From Chloroflexota bacterium (GTDB taxonomy: Bacteria; Chloroflexota; Dehalococcoidia; JACQUD01): a DNA stretch of 33,452 bases. A program made the translations under genes and the position numbers. Below are positions 7,957-16,103 of this stretch, in pieces; within the stretch, counting starts at the first letter, position 1, and every line of letters begins with the position of its first letter. Where the stretch lies: assembly GCA_016210485.1 (NCBI GenBank), contig JACQUD010000045.1:1-33452 (forward strand). The letters are read 5' to 3'. The notes under the pieces were generated by a model. It made no database searches, was not told where the DNA came from, and was given only the letters and a program-made list of their open reading frames with translations.

Positions 7957-8250
7957 TCAAAAGGCAGGCGTGACTTCTATCTCATAGTCCAGGAGCTCAG
8001 CATCGCCCCGAATGGCCTCGATGAAGTTTACCACATGGGAGAGGATTTCGTTGGCGTGCTGTCCCTGGTTGGAGACACAGCTTATTCCCAGGGTTATCCG
8101 CTGCCACAGGTCCTGGTCATCCACCTCGGCGATGGACACATTGAATCGATGCCTCACCCGGTCCACAATGGACTTGACAACCTGTCGTTTTCCTTTGAGG
8201 GACTGGTTCTCGGGCAGCCGGAGCTCCACCCTACAAATGCCCACCTGCAT
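7957..8250 (-). CDS. DUF503 family protein (YlxP-like)
   Basis: This 97-residue protein is a full-length DUF503 member, with the opening strand VGICRVELRLPENQSLKGKRQVVKSI and the later RITLGISCVSN and YEIEVTPAF strands. In Firmicutes the related ylxP lies in the nusA-infB-rbfA ribosome-maturation operon, but its function is unresolved. Here it lies between a DMT transporter gene (10-base gap) and the MrfA-type helicase gene (6 bases between coding ends). GAGGAAAAGGCT before the ATG gives a reasonable ribosome-binding site. Confidence 0.9.
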   Translation of the reverse strand: MQVGICRVELRLPENQSLKGKRQVVKSIVDRVRHRFNVSIAEVDDQDLWQRITLGISCVSNQGQHANEILSHVVNFIEAIRGDAELLDYEIEVTPAF

Positions 8251-8260
8251 AGCCTTTTCC

Positions 8261-9139
8261 TCACACTACCAATATGATACCTAAAATGCTGAGCACCGTG
8301 CCTGTCACCAGTCTAGCAGTGATTTTTTCCTTCAGGATAAGCAGGGACATAGGTAAGGCAAAAAGGGGCGTCGTGGAGATGAGGATAGCTGTCTTGGCGG
8401 CGCCCGCATGGCCCACGGCATAGGTGAAGGAAAAGCTGCCCAGCCCAAACCCCACAAACCCCACCGCTGCCATGATAGCCAGAGCCTGTCTGCCATATCT
8501 CGTAGGATGGTAGCCCGTGGGCAGCACGCTGGCCAGGGCTATCAAAGAGAGGACGCCCGATGGGAAGCGAATAAAGTTCACCGTCACCACAGGGAGATCC
8601 TCCAGGGCCATTTTGATAATGAATGTAGCCATGGCCCCGATGAGGCCTGACCCCAGAGCCAGGGCCAGGCCCAGCCTCTTCCCGGTCTCGGCGGCGGTAA
8701 CGGACGGGCCTTTTCTTCCGGCCTCGGAAACGGCGTAGACGCCGACAAGGATGAAGCCCAAACCCAACGCCGTCAGCCAGGTGATGTCCTCGTTCAGCAA
8801 TAGGAAGGCCATGATCAGCGTGAATACAGTGTAGGCGCTCATCTGGGTAGGCAGGGCCCTGGCCACCCCCGCCAGCTTCAAGCCCATAGCATTCATGGTG
8901 AATCCCACTGTGAACCCCAGCACGCCTGATAAAGCTGTCAGCCCTACTATGAGAATGGGGGCATGCCAGAGGTCATCGGCCTGTCCCGAGGCCAGGAGGG
9001 CTATCCCATAGAATAGGGAGACGAAGATACCCGTGGTGGCGTTTATCACCCAGACTGGCACCCTTCGGGCCAGGGAACTTATGAAGATGCTTTGCAAAGC
9101 CCCAATGAAAGCCGCGGCTAGGCCTGCTGCCTCACCCAT
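8261..9139 (-). CDS. EamA (DMT) family transporter, copy 1
   Basis: This 292-residue inner-membrane protein has ten predicted helices arranged as two EamA repeats, typical of drug/metabolite transporters. The first half has GVARALPTQMSAYTVFTL and the second GHAGAAKTAILISTTPLFALP, the conserved helix-9 region of the family. The substrate cannot be predicted; families of this kind export amino acids, nucleotide-sugars or small metabolites. It is the most downstream of three paralogues in tandem. No clear SD precedes the ATG at 9139, and the gap to copy 2 is 48 bases. Confidence 0.9.
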   Translation of the reverse strand: MGEAAGLAAAFIGALQSIFISSLARRVPVWVINATTGIFVSLFYGIALLASGQADDLWHAPILIVGLTALSGVLGFTVGFTMNAMGLKLAGVARALPTQMSAYTVFTLIMAFLLLNEDITWLTALGLGFILVGVYAVSEAGRKGPSVTAAETGKRLGLALALGSGLIGAMATFIIKMALEDLPVVTVNFIRFPSGVLSLIALASVLPTGYHPTRYGRQALAIMAAVGFVGFGLGSFSFTYAVGHAGAAKTAILISTTPLFALPMSLLILKEKITARLVTGTVLSILGIILVV

Positions 9140-9187
9140 AGCTGCCCGCTAGGATGAAAATCCATGTCATCAAAAGCATACCCTTTT

Positions 9188-10060
9188 TCAAAGCACGATT
9201 AGTGCTATGCCCGATACCGTCAATGCTGTGCCGGCGATCAGGCGGGATGTTACCCTCTCCTTGCTCAGAAGAACGGCCATAGGGAGGGCGAATAGCGGGG
9301 AGGTGGAGGAGAGGATGGCTGTCTTGGCGGCTCCCGCCGTGGCCAGGGCAAAGACAAAGAGGAAGCTGCCCATACCCTGAGCGATGAAGCCAACTACACC
9401 CAGGACTGCCAGGTCCTTTTTACTCCAGCGCCTGATGTTGGGGGAGCTGTTCAGCAGAAAGGTCAGCAATACGAGAATCAAAGCGCCCGCCGGCATGCGG
9501 ACAAAGTTCACCGCCACCACCGATTCCTCCTTTAAAACGATGCGCAGGACAAAGGTGGTCAGGGCCCAGATCGCCCCCGCCCCTACCGAGAGGACGATGC
9601 CCAGTTTGACGTCCTTCGCTGCCACCTTGCTCTCCTTCTGCGCGCCCCCGACCAGATAGAGGCCAACCAGCACCAGAGCCACGCCCGCCAGCATGGGCGG
9701 GGAGAAGGCCTCGTCCAGCAGGAGGAAGGCCAGGAGCAGGGTAAAGAGTGAGTAGCAGCTCATCTGGATGGGGAAGGCCCTGGCCACCCCCGCCAGCTCC
9801 AGACCTTTAATGTAGGCGCTCCCTCCCAGGACCATTCCCGTTACCCCGGACAGCACGCTGAGAGCCACCATATCCCGGGGCATGCGCCACACCTCTCCCG
9901 CTTGGCCGAAGGCGAGGAGGGCCACCACGTAGAAGAGGGAGACGAAGAGGGCCAGGATGGCGTTGAGGCTCCAGACGCTGGCCCGCATCGAGTAGGAACG
10001 AATGATGATGGCCGATACCGCTACGAAAAAGGCAGACAGAAGTCCGGCTGCTTCACCCAT
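9188..10060 (-). CDS. EamA (DMT) family transporter, copy 2
   Basis: At 290 residues with ten hydrophobic segments, this is a paralogue of its two neighbours. It shares the N-terminal MGEAAGL start, the mid-protein GVARAFPIQMSCYSLFTL and the second-repeat TAGAAKTAILSSTSPLFALP. It begins 8 bases after the stop of copy 3, whose TGA lies just before the ATG, and there is no obvious SD, so translational coupling is likely. The similarity to copy 1 runs over the whole length, so this is a gene duplication and not a shared motif. The substrate is unknown. Confidence 0.9.
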   Translation of the reverse strand: MGEAAGLLSAFFVAVSAIIIRSYSMRASVWSLNAILALFVSLFYVVALLAFGQAGEVWRMPRDMVALSVLSGVTGMVLGGSAYIKGLELAGVARAFPIQMSCYSLFTLLLAFLLLDEAFSPPMLAGVALVLVGLYLVGGAQKESKVAAKDVKLGIVLSVGAGAIWALTTFVLRIVLKEESVVAVNFVRMPAGALILVLLTFLLNSSPNIRRWSKKDLAVLGVVGFIAQGMGSFLFVFALATAGAAKTAILSSTSPLFALPMAVLLSKERVTSRLIAGTALTVSGIALIVL

Positions 10061-10068
10061 GTTTTACA

Positions 10069-10959
10069 TCATGCCATGAGGAGAAAGATGCCCAAAAGAC
10101 AAGACGCAGTGCCCACGGCCACCTTTCTAGTTAGTGGTTCTCTGAGAATAAGAAAAGCTAGGGGTAGCCCAAAGAGAGGCGAGGTGGAGGCCAGGATGGC
10201 CGTCTTGGCAGCTCCGGCCCTGGAAACAGCGAAGAGAAACAGAAGTCCGCCCATGACCACTCCCAGGGCAGCGGCCGCAGCAATGGCGGCTATCCCTTTC
10301 CCTCCGTATTTTCTCAAGCTCATCCCCCCACCTCTCATCCCTGCTATCAAAAGAAGAGCCGCCGCCGCTATCGGCAGCTCGACGATGCTTATGGTGATGG
10401 GGTGAAACCTCTCCAGCCCGCGCTTTAAGATGATCGTCTCCACCGCCCATAAGAGCCCGGCCAAGACCGCCAGGGACACTCCCACTTTGACCAGCGCCGG
10501 TTTTCCCTGGGGTGGCTCAGCCTCGGCATGGCGAGGAGGATGAGCTACTAGATAGATACCAACCATCACCAGGATACCGCCTATGGCCATAACGTAGCTC
10601 ATGGCCTCGTCCAGAAACAGGACGGCCAAGAAGATGGTGAACAGGGGGTAAGAGCTTACCGAAGCCGGGAGGGAGCGGGAGACGCCAGCAGCCTGAAGGC
10701 TCTTCACCCAGAGAAGATCGCCCAATACTCGCCCCACGATGGCTGCAGCCAGAAGGAGGAGCAACCAGAGAAGGGTTATCTGCCAGAGCTCTCGGGCTTT
10801 GCTTGTGGCGAAGAGCAGCACGAGAAAGGGCACGGAGGCAAAGGCGAAGAGCCAGCCGGTCAGGCCTATGGCCCCCAACTTCGTCACCTGGGTGCGGAGA
10901 AGGATGCTAGTCAGGGCCCAGCTGAAGGAGGCACCCAGAGCACTGGCCTCACCCAGCAT
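10069..10959 (-). CDS. EamA (DMT) family transporter, copy 3
   Basis: This 296-residue paralogue is first in the tandem array. It has the two-repeat, ten-helix layout with GVSRSLPASVSSYPLFTIFLA in the first repeat and SRAGAAKTAILASTSPLFGLP in the second. It is more diverged than copies 1 and 2 and carries a polar linker (HPPRHAEAEPPQGKPA) between the repeats. The start ATG at 10959 has no convincing SD. A 65-base gap separates it from the zinc-ribbon gene upstream, so the array may share that gene's transcript or have its own weak promoter. Confidence 0.9.
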   Translation of the reverse strand: MLGEASALGASFSWALTSILLRTQVTKLGAIGLTGWLFAFASVPFLVLLFATSKARELWQITLLWLLLLLAAAIVGRVLGDLLWVKSLQAAGVSRSLPASVSSYPLFTIFLAVLFLDEAMSYVMAIGGILVMVGIYLVAHPPRHAEAEPPQGKPALVKVGVSLAVLAGLLWAVETIILKRGLERFHPITISIVELPIAAAALLLIAGMRGGGMSLRKYGGKGIAAIAAAAALGVVMGGLLFLFAVSRAGAAKTAILASTSPLFGLPLAFLILREPLTRKVAVGTASCLLGIFLLMA

Positions 10960-11024
10960 GGGTCAGTCCATAACAGTGGGAAGGACGGGGCTCGTTGGAA
11001 CCCTTTCTTTTGCCCTGAGCTTGT

Positions 11025-11321
11025 TTAATTTTTCTCTTTGGATTTAGCGAAACAATCGCTATAATATACCGGGCGAATCCCTCGGGGAACAAAGGGCACC
11101 TCCGTGGGCGCTCCGCAGGAGGCGCACACTGCTGGATACATCTGTCTGGGAGAGCTGGAGTCATAGTTAGATCCTCCCCGACGCCGCGCCGAGCGGCAGT
11201 CCGGACAGCGTACGGGTTCATTGAGCAACCCCCTGGGCTTGTAGAACTCCTGCTCACCGGCGCTGAAAGTGAAGGTCGCTCCGCATTCGCGGCATGTCAA
11301 AGTTTTGTCCACAAAAGCCAT
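11025..11321 (-). CDS. Zinc-ribbon protein (CxxC-x17-CxxC type) with one lost ligand
   Basis: This 98-residue protein opens with MAFVDKTLTCRECGATFTF, the standard start of a small zinc-ribbon family common in Chloroflexota; the frame extends nine codons further upstream to 11348, but that part is not family-like. The first ribbon is complete (CREC...CPDC). The second has CASC, but the partner pair reads Y-S-D-C where the family has C-x-D-C: the codon is TAT, one transition from TGT. The function of the family is unknown; nucleic-acid or protein binding is likely. It is transcribed leftward toward the transporter array. Confidence 0.8.
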   Translation of the reverse strand: MAFVDKTLTCRECGATFTFSAGEQEFYKPRGLLNEPVRCPDCRSARRRGGSNYDSSSPRQMYPAVCASCGAPTEVPFVPRGIRPVYYSDCFAKSKEKN

Positions 11322-11459
11322 ATTATCTCTTGCTGCTTGGCGCCTCATCTCCGACAGCTACAGCAACTTTCTGCTGGCGCAACTCACTGCCTCTCAGGCT
11401 TTGGAAAAAGAGTAGCGCTCAAAAGCCGAAGATAAACTTGGCCAAACATCTTTCGGAAT

Positions 11460-11487
11460 ATTATCATAATATCTACACCATTTACAA
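11460..11487 (-). promoter_or_regulatory. Possible promoter of the zinc-ribbon gene, within a 15-bp palindrome
   Basis: On the minus strand TTGTAA (11487-11482), a 16-base spacer and GATAAT (11465-11460) could start a transcript with a leader of about 130 bases. The -10 box falls inside the palindrome ATATTAT-C-ATAATAT (11458-11472), so a dimeric repressor could cover it. Confidence 0.35.
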
Positions 11488-11616
11488 GGACTTAGGCTGA
11501 GGGTGTTTGATAGCGGAGAGTCAAATTAGGGGAGACTCTTCTCAATGTCAATATGCGTTTCATCGCTCTGAACTTGAATAGTGAGTTCCACGGGACGGGA
11601 TAGCTTACTTAATTAG

Positions 11617-12774
11617 TTAGCTGAAGGCATTGATGTCCAGAGCATCGCGGGCGATGAGGAGCGTCTGGATCTGAGAGGTGCCATCCCAGATGGTGGCAAT
11701 GCGGATGTCCCTCAGGTAGCGCTCTACGGGGAAGTCATCGATGTAGCCATAGCCACCGTGGACCTGAAGGGCATTGTTAGCCACTCTGAAAACCACTTCA
11801 GAAGCATAATACTTGGCCTTGGAGATCTCGGTACTGGCCGAGTTTCCCTTAGTCCTGGCGTAGGCAGCTCGGTAGGTGAGGAAGCGAGCGGCCTCGGTCT
11901 CAACTATCATATCGGAGATTATCTCCTGGATTAGCTGATGTCCGCCGATGGGCTTCCCGAATTGTATACGATTCTTGGCGTATTCTACGGCAGCATCGAT
12001 ACAGGCCTGGGCCACGCCGACACATTGCGCGGCGCAACAAAGCCTGGCCCTGTCCAAGGCAGACATAGCAATCCTGAACCCGGACCCTATCTCTCCACCC
12101 AGGAGGGCATTCTGAGGCAGCCGGCAGCCGTCAAAGATAAGCTCGGCAGTATTGGAGCTCTGGAGCCCCAATTTGCCATGGATATCTCGAGTAGTGAAGC
12201 CCTGGGTACCCCGGTCTACCAGGAAAGCGGTTAGGCCTCGGTATCCCCTGGACTTATCGGCCTGGGCTATGACCAGGACCACCCCCGCCACTCCTCCGTT
12301 AGTGGTGAATATTTTGGTGCCGTTGAGCACCCAGAAGCCTCCATCTTTAGCGGCGATTGTCTCTATGCTAGCAATGTCCGAGCCTATATTAGGCTCAGTA
12401 GCGGCAAAGCCAGCCAAAACCTCGCCGCGGCACATCCGGGGCAGGTATCTCTCCTTCTGCTCCGGAGTCCCCCATTGCTCTATGGTTTGGCCCACATTAG
12501 CCATGTGAGTAGACATAGTTGTGCTCAGAGGTAGATTGGCCTTGCCCATCTCTTCCATAAAGATAGAGAGGCTCAGGTCATCCAGGCCCATGCCTCCGTA
12601 TTCCTGGGAAATGGGTGCCCCCAGGAAGCCCAGTGGGACCATCTTCTTCAAAATCTCCCAGGGGAAACGCTTCTCTCGGGCCAACTGCCGGGATACCGGG
12701 ATGATCTCTTTTTGGGCGAAATCCCGAACAGCCTGGCGTATCATGAGCTGCTCTTCCGTGAGATCGAGGTCCAT
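11617..12774 (-). CDS. Acyl-CoA dehydrogenase with Asp at the catalytic-base position
   Basis: This 385-residue FAD enzyme has the full acyl-CoA dehydrogenase fold: N-terminal helical domain (LTEEQLMIRQAVRDFAQKEI), the FAATEPNIGSD beta-domain signature, and the C-terminal QVHGGYGYIDDFPVERYLRD segment. The catalytic-base region reads IWDGTSQIQ, so residue D364 replaces the usual Glu of the Y-E-G-T motif. The isovaleryl-CoA-dehydrogenase alternative position (LDLER in that enzyme) is LDRAR here, so it offers no replacement Glu. AAGGAGAC precedes the ATG. It follows the CoA-transferase gene by 136 bases and is probably cotranscribed, so its substrate may be the thioester that enzyme makes. Confidence 0.92.
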   Translation of the reverse strand: MDLDLTEEQLMIRQAVRDFAQKEIIPVSRQLAREKRFPWEILKKMVPLGFLGAPISQEYGGMGLDDLSLSIFMEEMGKANLPLSTTMSTHMANVGQTIEQWGTPEQKERYLPRMCRGEVLAGFAATEPNIGSDIASIETIAAKDGGFWVLNGTKIFTTNGGVAGVVLVIAQADKSRGYRGLTAFLVDRGTQGFTTRDIHGKLGLQSSNTAELIFDGCRLPQNALLGGEIGSGFRIAMSALDRARLCCAAQCVGVAQACIDAAVEYAKNRIQFGKPIGGHQLIQEIISDMIVETEAARFLTYRAAYARTKGNSASTEISKAKYYASEVVFRVANNALQVHGGYGYIDDFPVERYLRDIRIATIWDGTSQIQTLLIARDALDINAFS

Positions 12775-12910
12775 ATTGATGTCTCCTTCAGCAGCTAAAG
12801 AATTCCATGGGCTCCCACGAGAGAGGAGCGAGGTGAAAAAGCTGCGGCCGTGCCTCAGTGGTCACTCTAATCCCCACCAACCCAGGACGGCCCCATCCTC
12901 TCTCTTTCTT

Positions 12911-14122
12911 CTACTTTATGGCCCCGGCCTGGCGCAGGGCCTGGATCCTGGTCTGGGAGTACCCTAACTCTTTTAGGATGTTATTGGTGTGCTCGCCAAG
13001 CTGGGGGGTGAGGCTCCTGATGCTGGCCGGCGTCTCCGAAAGCTTCACCGCGGGCCCCACCTGTTTCACCCTCCCTTTTTGGGGATGGTCAACCTCCATC
13101 ACCATCTGGCGGTGGAGGAGGTGGGGGTCTATCTCCAGTTCATCCAGGGTATTGACCTTGGCCACAGGGATATCGAACTGCCTCAGATAATCGAACCATT
13201 CGTCCCTGGTTTTGGTGCCGAAGATCCCTCGCATGATGGAGAAAATCTCTATCTTACTGGCCTGGTCGCTTTGAAGGGGGATGAGGTCCTCTCTATTCAG
13301 AGCGCGACAGAGGTTGGCCCAGAACCACGGCTCCAGGCAGCCCAGGCTGAGGTATTTGCCATCCTTGGCACGATAGACATTGTAGTATGGCTCCGTTCCT
13401 AAGTGGAAGCCCTCCTCACTCCTCATCGCCACGCTCTCATCGAAGTAGGGGATAAGGAAAGAGGAGAGCAAAGCTACCACACCATCGGTCATGGATATGT
13501 CAACAAACTGGCCTCGTCCTGTCTTCTCCCGGGCTAAGAGAGCCGCTAGGATGCCAATGACCCCGTGCAAGCCACCGCCAGCGAAATCGGCCAGCAGGTT
13601 AGGGGGGATGATGGGAGGGCTGTCCCTCTTGCCGAATAGGGAGAGAGCACCGGCAATGGATATGTAGTTTATATCGTGCCCCGCCAGGTTTCCATAGGGC
13701 CCGTCCTGCCCGTAGCCGGTGATGGCGCAGTAGATCAGTCGAGGGTTTATCTTCTTTATTGTGGCATAGTCTACGCCCAGCCGTTGAGTCACCCCGGGTC
13801 TGAATTCCTCTACTATCACATCAGCTCTCTCCGCCAGCTTGTAGAAGATGTCGCGGGCCTCTGGCACTTTCAGGTTGAGTCCTATGCTCTTCTTGTTGCG
13901 GTTGAGGGAGTTGGAAAGGGAGTAGCGATTAATGCTGCCAGGAATAGGGCCGCCGGCTGCCTCGGAGCTGCTGGCCTGATCGGCCCGGCGACCTGTGGGA
14001 GGGCCAGGTTCTTCGATCTTGATGACCTCAGCTCCCAGGTCCCCCAGCATCATGGTGCAAAAAGGCCCCGGGGCGAGGCGTGTCATATCGAGGATGGTGA
14101 CCCCGTCCAGCGGCAACGTCAT
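12911..14122 (-). CDS. Class III CoA-transferase (CaiB/BaiF family)
   Basis: At 403 residues it has the normal length for a family III CoA-transferase, which moves CoA between carboxylic acids through an aspartyl-CoA intermediate. The N-terminus has LDMTRLAPGPFCTMMLGDLGAEVIKIE, then NRNKKSIGLNLK at about 75-86, and the catalytic Asp is D150 in GHDINY. The open frame continues 71 codons upstream, but that part is not family-like. The ATG at 14122 has GGGAGGCAAG in front and gives MTLPLDGVTIL, so I use it. It lies upstream of the acyl-CoA dehydrogenase on one transcript, a pairing typical of degradation of organic acids. Confidence 0.92.
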   Translation of the reverse strand: MTLPLDGVTILDMTRLAPGPFCTMMLGDLGAEVIKIEEPGPPTGRRADQASSSEAAGGPIPGSINRYSLSNSLNRNKKSIGLNLKVPEARDIFYKLAERADVIVEEFRPGVTQRLGVDYATIKKINPRLIYCAITGYGQDGPYGNLAGHDINYISIAGALSLFGKRDSPPIIPPNLLADFAGGGLHGVIGILAALLAREKTGRGQFVDISMTDGVVALLSSFLIPYFDESVAMRSEEGFHLGTEPYYNVYRAKDGKYLSLGCLEPWFWANLCRALNREDLIPLQSDQASKIEIFSIMRGIFGTKTRDEWFDYLRQFDIPVAKVNTLDELEIDPHLLHRQMVMEVDHPQKGRVKQVGPAVKLSETPASIRSLTPQLGEHTNNILKELGYSQTRIQALRQAGAIK

Positions 14123-14253
14123 AGCCTTGCCTCCCGGAACAACGGCGTCAATATGTATTCCTGTGCTTCCCCCATAAGGAGACCTCCACCTTCTGGTGAT
14201 TCGATGGTGAATCCTCCCATAGGTAGCGCAAGTGAGACAGAAGAACGTTAGCG

Positions 14254-14283
14254 ATGATAAAGCACTATTCCCTTTGCTGTCAA
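14254..14283 (-). promoter_or_regulatory. Strong promoter of the CoA-transferase/acyl-CoA dehydrogenase unit
   Basis: TTGACA (14283-14278), an 18-base spacer and TATCAT (14259-14254) predict a start near 14247 and a 125-base leader. The promoter lies directly downstream of the recognisable part of the integrase relic. Confidence 0.6.
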
Positions 14284-14335
14284 GCAGCTGTACTTGCACT
14301 CTACGTATGAGATGGTTGGGCTTAGGGGGCCCCAA

Positions 14336-14421
14336 TTTTGGGGTGGCAGAACGAGCAGCTCAATGCCTCGTTCCTGGCAGGCCCGCCCAAGGGCTATTTG
14401 GAACTCATTGCCCTTATCTAC
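14336..14421 (-). pseudogene. Remnant of an integrase-core (IS481/IS3-like) transposase
   Basis: The minus-strand frame encodes VDKGNEFQIALGR followed by ACQERGIELLVLPP. This matches the integrase catalytic-core consensus (V-D-G-G-S-E-F ... A-C-x-E-R-G-I-x-L-x-V-L-P-P), including the second catalytic Asp and the start of the helix that leads to the catalytic Glu. A stop codon lies four codons upstream, and after LPP the frame loses similarity: the P-K-x-N-G-x-V-E-R segment is absent. No start codon, inverted repeats or target duplication were found. It is a short, decayed fragment of about 29 codons. Confidence 0.5.
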
Positions 14422-14575
14422 TCGAAGGGATGCCTACTTATCTATACAAGGCTCCAAATTTCTCTGCCCGTAGTCCTTGATGTCTGCCGATGGCGCGCAT
14501 TATTTCCATCTACGCTATCATAGGTAAGAGGTGGCGGAGATGTTGTTCCAAATATCTCATCCTCTAGCCAGGTCA

Positions 14576-15313
14576 TCAGCCCCGGCGCAGGGTGGCCGCG
14601 CCCAGGGCCGACATGGACACAGCGAAGGCCAGTAGCACCCCAAGTTCCAGGGGCACATCCTTCAGCCCCCTCCCCTCCAGCATTACCTCGCGCAGACCCC
14701 TGACAGCGTAGGTGAGGGGCAGGAAGTCGGAAGCCCACTGGAGGTAGCGGGGCATCTGGGCCACGGGCCAGAGCACCCCGGACAGAAATAGCTGGGGCAT
14801 GATGACCAGGGGGATGAACTGGGTCACCTGGAACTCGTTGCGGGCGTAGGTGGATACGAAGATGCCCAGGTTCACTGACCCCAGGGTTACGATAACCTGG
14901 AATACGATGATCTGCCACAGAGCGCCGCTGTAGTTGATGTCCAGGACGTAGATGGTGAAGAGCAGGACGACAAAGGACTGGACCAGTGCGAAGAGTGAGA
15001 ATCCGAACAGGTATCCCAGTACCACTTCTTCCTGCCTTACGGGCGAGGCCATCAGCCGCTCCAGGGTGCCCTGGGTGCGCTCCCGAAGAAAGCTTACCCC
15101 TGTGAGGATGAAGGCGAAGAAGAGGGCCATGGCCGCTAGGAGGGCCGGCGCCAGGTAGCTGAGAACGCCTGACCCAGCCGATTCCGGGAAGCTCGCGCCC
15201 ACCAGGGCCATCACCACCGCAGGGACGACGAAGATGAGGGCCAGGGTCCTCCGGTCCCTGGCTATCTGCCGGACGATACGGAGGGCGATGGCGGCTACCC
15301 TACTGGGTGACAC
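14576..15313 (-). CDS. ABC-2 type transporter permease
   Basis: This 245-residue membrane subunit has about six helices. It carries the ABC-2 signature around RERTQGTLERLMASPVRQEE, which follows the second helix, and the PLVIMPQLFLSGVLWPVAQMP segment before the last helices. The start is GTG at 15313, preceded by GGAGGAGGAAA, an excellent ribosome-binding site; an in-frame ATG at 15352 has its GGAGG with no spacing and would overlap the ATPase gene by 53 bases. The chosen start overlaps the ATPase stop by 14 bases. With the ATPase it forms an exporter of the drug/polysaccharide/lipid type; the substrate is unknown. Confidence 0.88.
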   Translation of the reverse strand: MSPSRVAAIALRIVRQIARDRRTLALIFVVPAVVMALVGASFPESAGSGVLSYLAPALLAAMALFFAFILTGVSFLRERTQGTLERLMASPVRQEEVVLGYLFGFSLFALVQSFVVLLFTIYVLDINYSGALWQIIVFQVIVTLGSVNLGIFVSTYARNEFQVTQFIPLVIMPQLFLSGVLWPVAQMPRYLQWASDFLPLTYAVRGLREVMLEGRGLKDVPLELGVLLAFAVSMSALGAATLRRG

Positions 15314-16088
15314 TTTCCTCCTCCCGACGCCGAGCAAAATAGAGGAAGGCATCCTCCAGGCTGGCCCCTATCTTTCCTACGGCCCGGATCAGCTCCTCGG
15401 GCGTGCCCTGGGCGATGACTCTCCCCGCGCGCAGGAAAGCCAGCTCGTCGCATCGGGAGGCGTCGTCCATGGTATGGCTGGATATTACCAGGGTGGCTCC
15501 CTGGTGGGTCAGATCATGGAAGTATTCCCAGAAGGTGGAGCGGAGCTCGGGGTCCAGACCCACGGTAGGCTCGTCCAGGAAAAGAAGCTTTGGCCGGTGC
15601 ACCAGGGCACAGGCCAGGCTCAATCGCTGGCGCATGCCTCCGCTCAGTCTCAGCACCGGGTCACCTCGACGTTCCCACAGCCCCACTAGGCGCAATACCT
15701 CCTCCATGGCAGCCCGTCGCGCCTTACCTTGGATAAGGCCGTAGACCTGGGCGAAGAAGCTCACGTTCTCCAGAGCCGAGAGCTCCAAGTACAGGGCCGG
15801 GAGCTGGGGCATATAGCCTATGTTTCTCGCTACCTGGGGTGAAGGCGGCTGGCCCAGGACGCGCACCTGGCCCGACTGTGGCTTCAGTAGGCCCGCTAGG
15901 GTTCGGATGAGGGTGGTCTTACCGGCGCCGTTAGGCCCCAGGAGCCCGAAGCTCAGGCCTGCTGGTATCCGAAGGTCAAGCCCATCCAGCGCTCTGAAAT
16001 GGCCGAAGGAGACCGCCAGCCGGCCTACCTCTACCGCAGCCGCCTTCTTTCCAGTGTCCAGATTCCCCTCTTTTACCCTAGCCCTCAA
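15300..16088 (-). CDS. ABC transporter ATP-binding protein (DrrA/CcmA-like)
   Basis: This 262-residue ATPase drives the adjacent ABC-2 permease. Walker A is GPNGAGKTT, the Q-loop is YMPQLPALY, the signature is LSGGMRQRL, Walker B is LLFLDEPTVGLDP and the switch His is in SSHTMDD. The C-terminal tail (GASLEDAFLYFARRREEE) is typical of the DrrA group. The reading frame begins at a TTG (16088) located 9 bases after a TATAAT box, so the message would be nearly leaderless and has no SD. An internal start is possible, as the first 18 residues are not conserved. Confidence 0.9.
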   Translation of the reverse strand: MRARVKEGNLDTGKKAAAVEVGRLAVSFGHFRALDGLDLRIPAGLSFGLLGPNGAGKTTLIRTLAGLLKPQSGQVRVLGQPPSPQVARNIGYMPQLPALYLELSALENVSFFAQVYGLIQGKARRAAMEEVLRLVGLWERRGDPVLRLSGGMRQRLSLACALVHRPKLLFLDEPTVGLDPELRSTFWEYFHDLTHQGATLVISSHTMDDASRCDELAFLRAGRVIAQGTPEELIRAVGKIGASLEDAFLYFARRREEESVTQ

Positions 16089-16097
16089 GATAAAAGG

Positions 16098-16103
16098 ATT
16101 ATA
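16098..16103 (-). promoter_or_regulatory. -10 element of the ABC exporter operon
   Basis: A perfect TATAAT (16103-16098) stands 9 bases before the TTG start at 16088. The -35 region at 17 bases (TGCCCA) is poor. Initiation about 7 bases downstream would leave only 2-3 bases of leader. Confidence 0.4.

Noticed and set aside
14123-14335. 71-codon N-terminal extension of the CoA-transferase frame
   Set aside because: It overlaps the promoter and transposase relic, is not family-like, and the ATG at 14122 has a good ribosome-binding site.
14442-14918. 158-codon minus-strand frame overlapping the ABC permease
   Set aside because: It is a shifted frame of the permease gene; Pro/Arg/His-rich with no family.
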